The translations under genes and the position numbers were made by a program. Below are positions 63,034 through 64,000 of a stretch of DNA of 64,000 nucleotides, piece by piece. This stretch comes from Mesonia profundi (lineage in GTDB: Bacteria > Bacteroidota > Bacteroidia > Flavobacteriales > Flavobacteriaceae), in contig NZ_JAVHUL010000001.1 in assembly GCF_031085155.1 (NCBI RefSeq), positions 78,642 through 142,641 of the forward strand. Direction: 5' to 3'. The number at the start of each line of letters is the position of its first letter. The first letter of the stretch is position 1. The notes beneath the pieces are model-generated. The model searched no databases. It was not told the DNA's origin and was given only the letters and a program-made list of their open reading frames with translations.

Positions 63034-64000
63034 TTATTGTATAATTATCTTTTTAGTAAGTGTTATTTCTTGTAAATTAAATTTGAATAAATACATTCCA
63101 CTCTGTAAGTCTACTAGATTGATTGTATTGACAGGAGACTTTATATATTGCACTTTTCTTCCTCTAAGATCATAAATTTCTACTGAGTTAATCCTATCAT
63201 TATTTGCGATTTTAAAGTTAAGATAATCTTTTGCGGGAACTGGGTAAACACTTAAAAAGGACTTTTGGTTTTCTTGCACCCCTAGTGTATCTAAAACGGT
63301 CACGGTAACGTTGATGGAGGTTGTATTTCCCGCTATATCTGTAGCTGTGAAAGTTACTTGATATTCTCCTACTTCTGTAAATGTATCTTGATTTAAGGTA
63401 AATGTGACTACACAATTATCATAACTTCCATTATCTACCTGTTCAGGTACAATACTAATAGAGTCTTCTCCTGCCAAATCAACTTCTATATCTTGAGCTT
63501 CTACGACAGGAGCTTCGTTGTCTATAATTGTTATTAGAGCCGTAGCAGAATTTTCGTTTCCGCTTGCATCGGTTATGCTAAGCGTAACTGTGTTTTCTCC
63601 AATATGAGAACAATCAAAGTTGGTGATGTTTAAGCTAGAAGTAGCGATACCACAATTGTCGCTGGAACCGTCGTTTACTTGTCCAGGAGTAATACTAGCT
63701 GTTCCGTTTTCATCCAGCTCTACTGAAAGCGATTGAGTGAGTACCGTAGGCGGTGTGGTTTCTATAACCGTTACCACAGCCGTAGCAGAGCTTTCATTTC
63801 CGCTCGTATCGGTTATGCTAAGTGTAACCGTATTCTCTCCAATATGAGAACAATCAAAGCTGGTAATGTTTAAGCTAGAAGTTGCGATACCACAATTATC
63901 AGTTGAGCCATTATCGATTTGTTCAGGAGTAATACTAGCTGTTCCGTTTTCATCCAGCTCTACTGAAAGCGATTGAGTGAGTACCGTAGGCGGTGTGGTT
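63034..64000 (-). CDS. T9SS type A secreted protein with Ig/HYR-like repeats, 5' end outside the window
   Basis: The frame is open from the window edge to the stop at 63034 (about 322 codons), so the start codon lies beyond 64000. Three tandem Ig/HYR-like repeats of about 75-80 residues are visible; two are nearly identical, with TVLTQSLSVELDENGTASIT, CGIATSSLNIT and CSHIGENTVTLSITD. The third is diverged (VVEAQDIEVDLAGEDSISIV). The C-terminal 80 residues are a type A sorting domain (SVYPVPAKDYLNFKI, IYDLRGRKVQYI, LQSGMYLFKFNL). It should be exported through T9SS; the N-terminal function is not visible. Confidence 0.9.
   Translation of the reverse strand, partial: TTPPTVLTQSLSVELDENGTASITPEQIDNGSTDNCGIATSSLNITSFDCSHIGENTVTLSITDTSGNESSATAVVTVIETTPPTVLTQSLSVELDENGTASITPGQVNDGSSDNCGIATSSLNITNFDCSHIGENTVTLSITDASGNENSATALITIIDNEAPVVEAQDIEVDLAGEDSISIVPEQVDNGSYDNCVVTFTLNQDTFTEVGEYQVTFTATDIAGNTTSINVTVTVLDTLGVQENQKSFLSVYPVPAKDYLNFKIANNDRINSVEIYDLRGRKVQYIKSPVNTINLVDLQSGMYLFKFNLQEITLTKKIIIQ

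Overview
The window is a low-GC chromosomal segment of a bacterium in the phylum Bacteroidota, almost certainly a member of the Flavobacteriaceae. Four things point there: secreted proteins ending in type IX secretion (T9SS) sorting domains of both type A and type B, a fused SecDF, a FecR/ECF-sigma/TonB-receptor operon, and promoters of the Bacteroidota form TAnnTTTG in front of ffh, gyrB, secDF, folE, purL, rpmE and others. Most of the window is ordinary core genome: ffh, folD, queE, gyrB, mdh, secDF, lgt, yidD, cysS, folE, purL, rsmB, a phosphohexomutase and the L31 gene. Genus and species cannot be read from the sequence.

Layout. 1-4.5 kb: a thioredoxin-like lipoprotein faces a three-gene trans-envelope signalling operon (ECF sigma, FecR anti-sigma, FecA-like TonB receptor). 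4.8-7.1 kb: ffh and folD. 7.2-12.5 kb: mostly minus-strand small operons (DUF1232, AI-2E family permease, VOC protein, Rho-N-like protein; RluF, hydrolase, small membrane protein; two lipoproteins, one a pyrophosphatase homologue that has lost catalytic residues). 12.6-21.7 kb: queE, DUF2911, gyrB, DUF6588, mdh, secDF. 21.7-22.7 kb: a REP-associated tyrosine transposase (RAYT) flanked by REP-like palindromes. 22.7-26.8 kb: folE, cysS, yidD, lgt and a DUF192 lipoprotein. 27-41.9 kb: two giant tandem T9SS type B surface proteins whose last 5.16 kb are nearly identical. 42-46 kb: acyl-CoA synthetase and a processive-type glycosyltransferase. 46.5-53.6 kb: purL, a secreted endonuclease I and an RsmB-like methyltransferase. 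53.6-61.4 kb: a BNR/YCF48-like lipoprotein, then a long minus-strand run (DUF4199, GT2, phosphohexomutase, MsbA-like ABC exporter, ECF sigma, anti-sigma-like protein, Spy-like protein). 61.5-64 kb: rpmE type B, a decayed mobile-element region, and the 3' part of a repeat-rich T9SS type A protein that runs off the window.

The most unusual content is in repeats and mobile DNA. Three copies of a roughly 165-180 bp MITE-like element are present; two are flanked by exact 10-bp direct repeats. One copy carries a truncated IS110-family transposase with a structured leader that could be a bridge-RNA remnant. The same short motif that forms the subterminal repeats of this element is found in frame inside purL. 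The RAYT/REP system is a second, independent repeat family, with one stray copy 20 kb away.

No tRNA, rRNA or CRISPR array was recognised. Family names rest on reading motifs in the translations; no database search was run.
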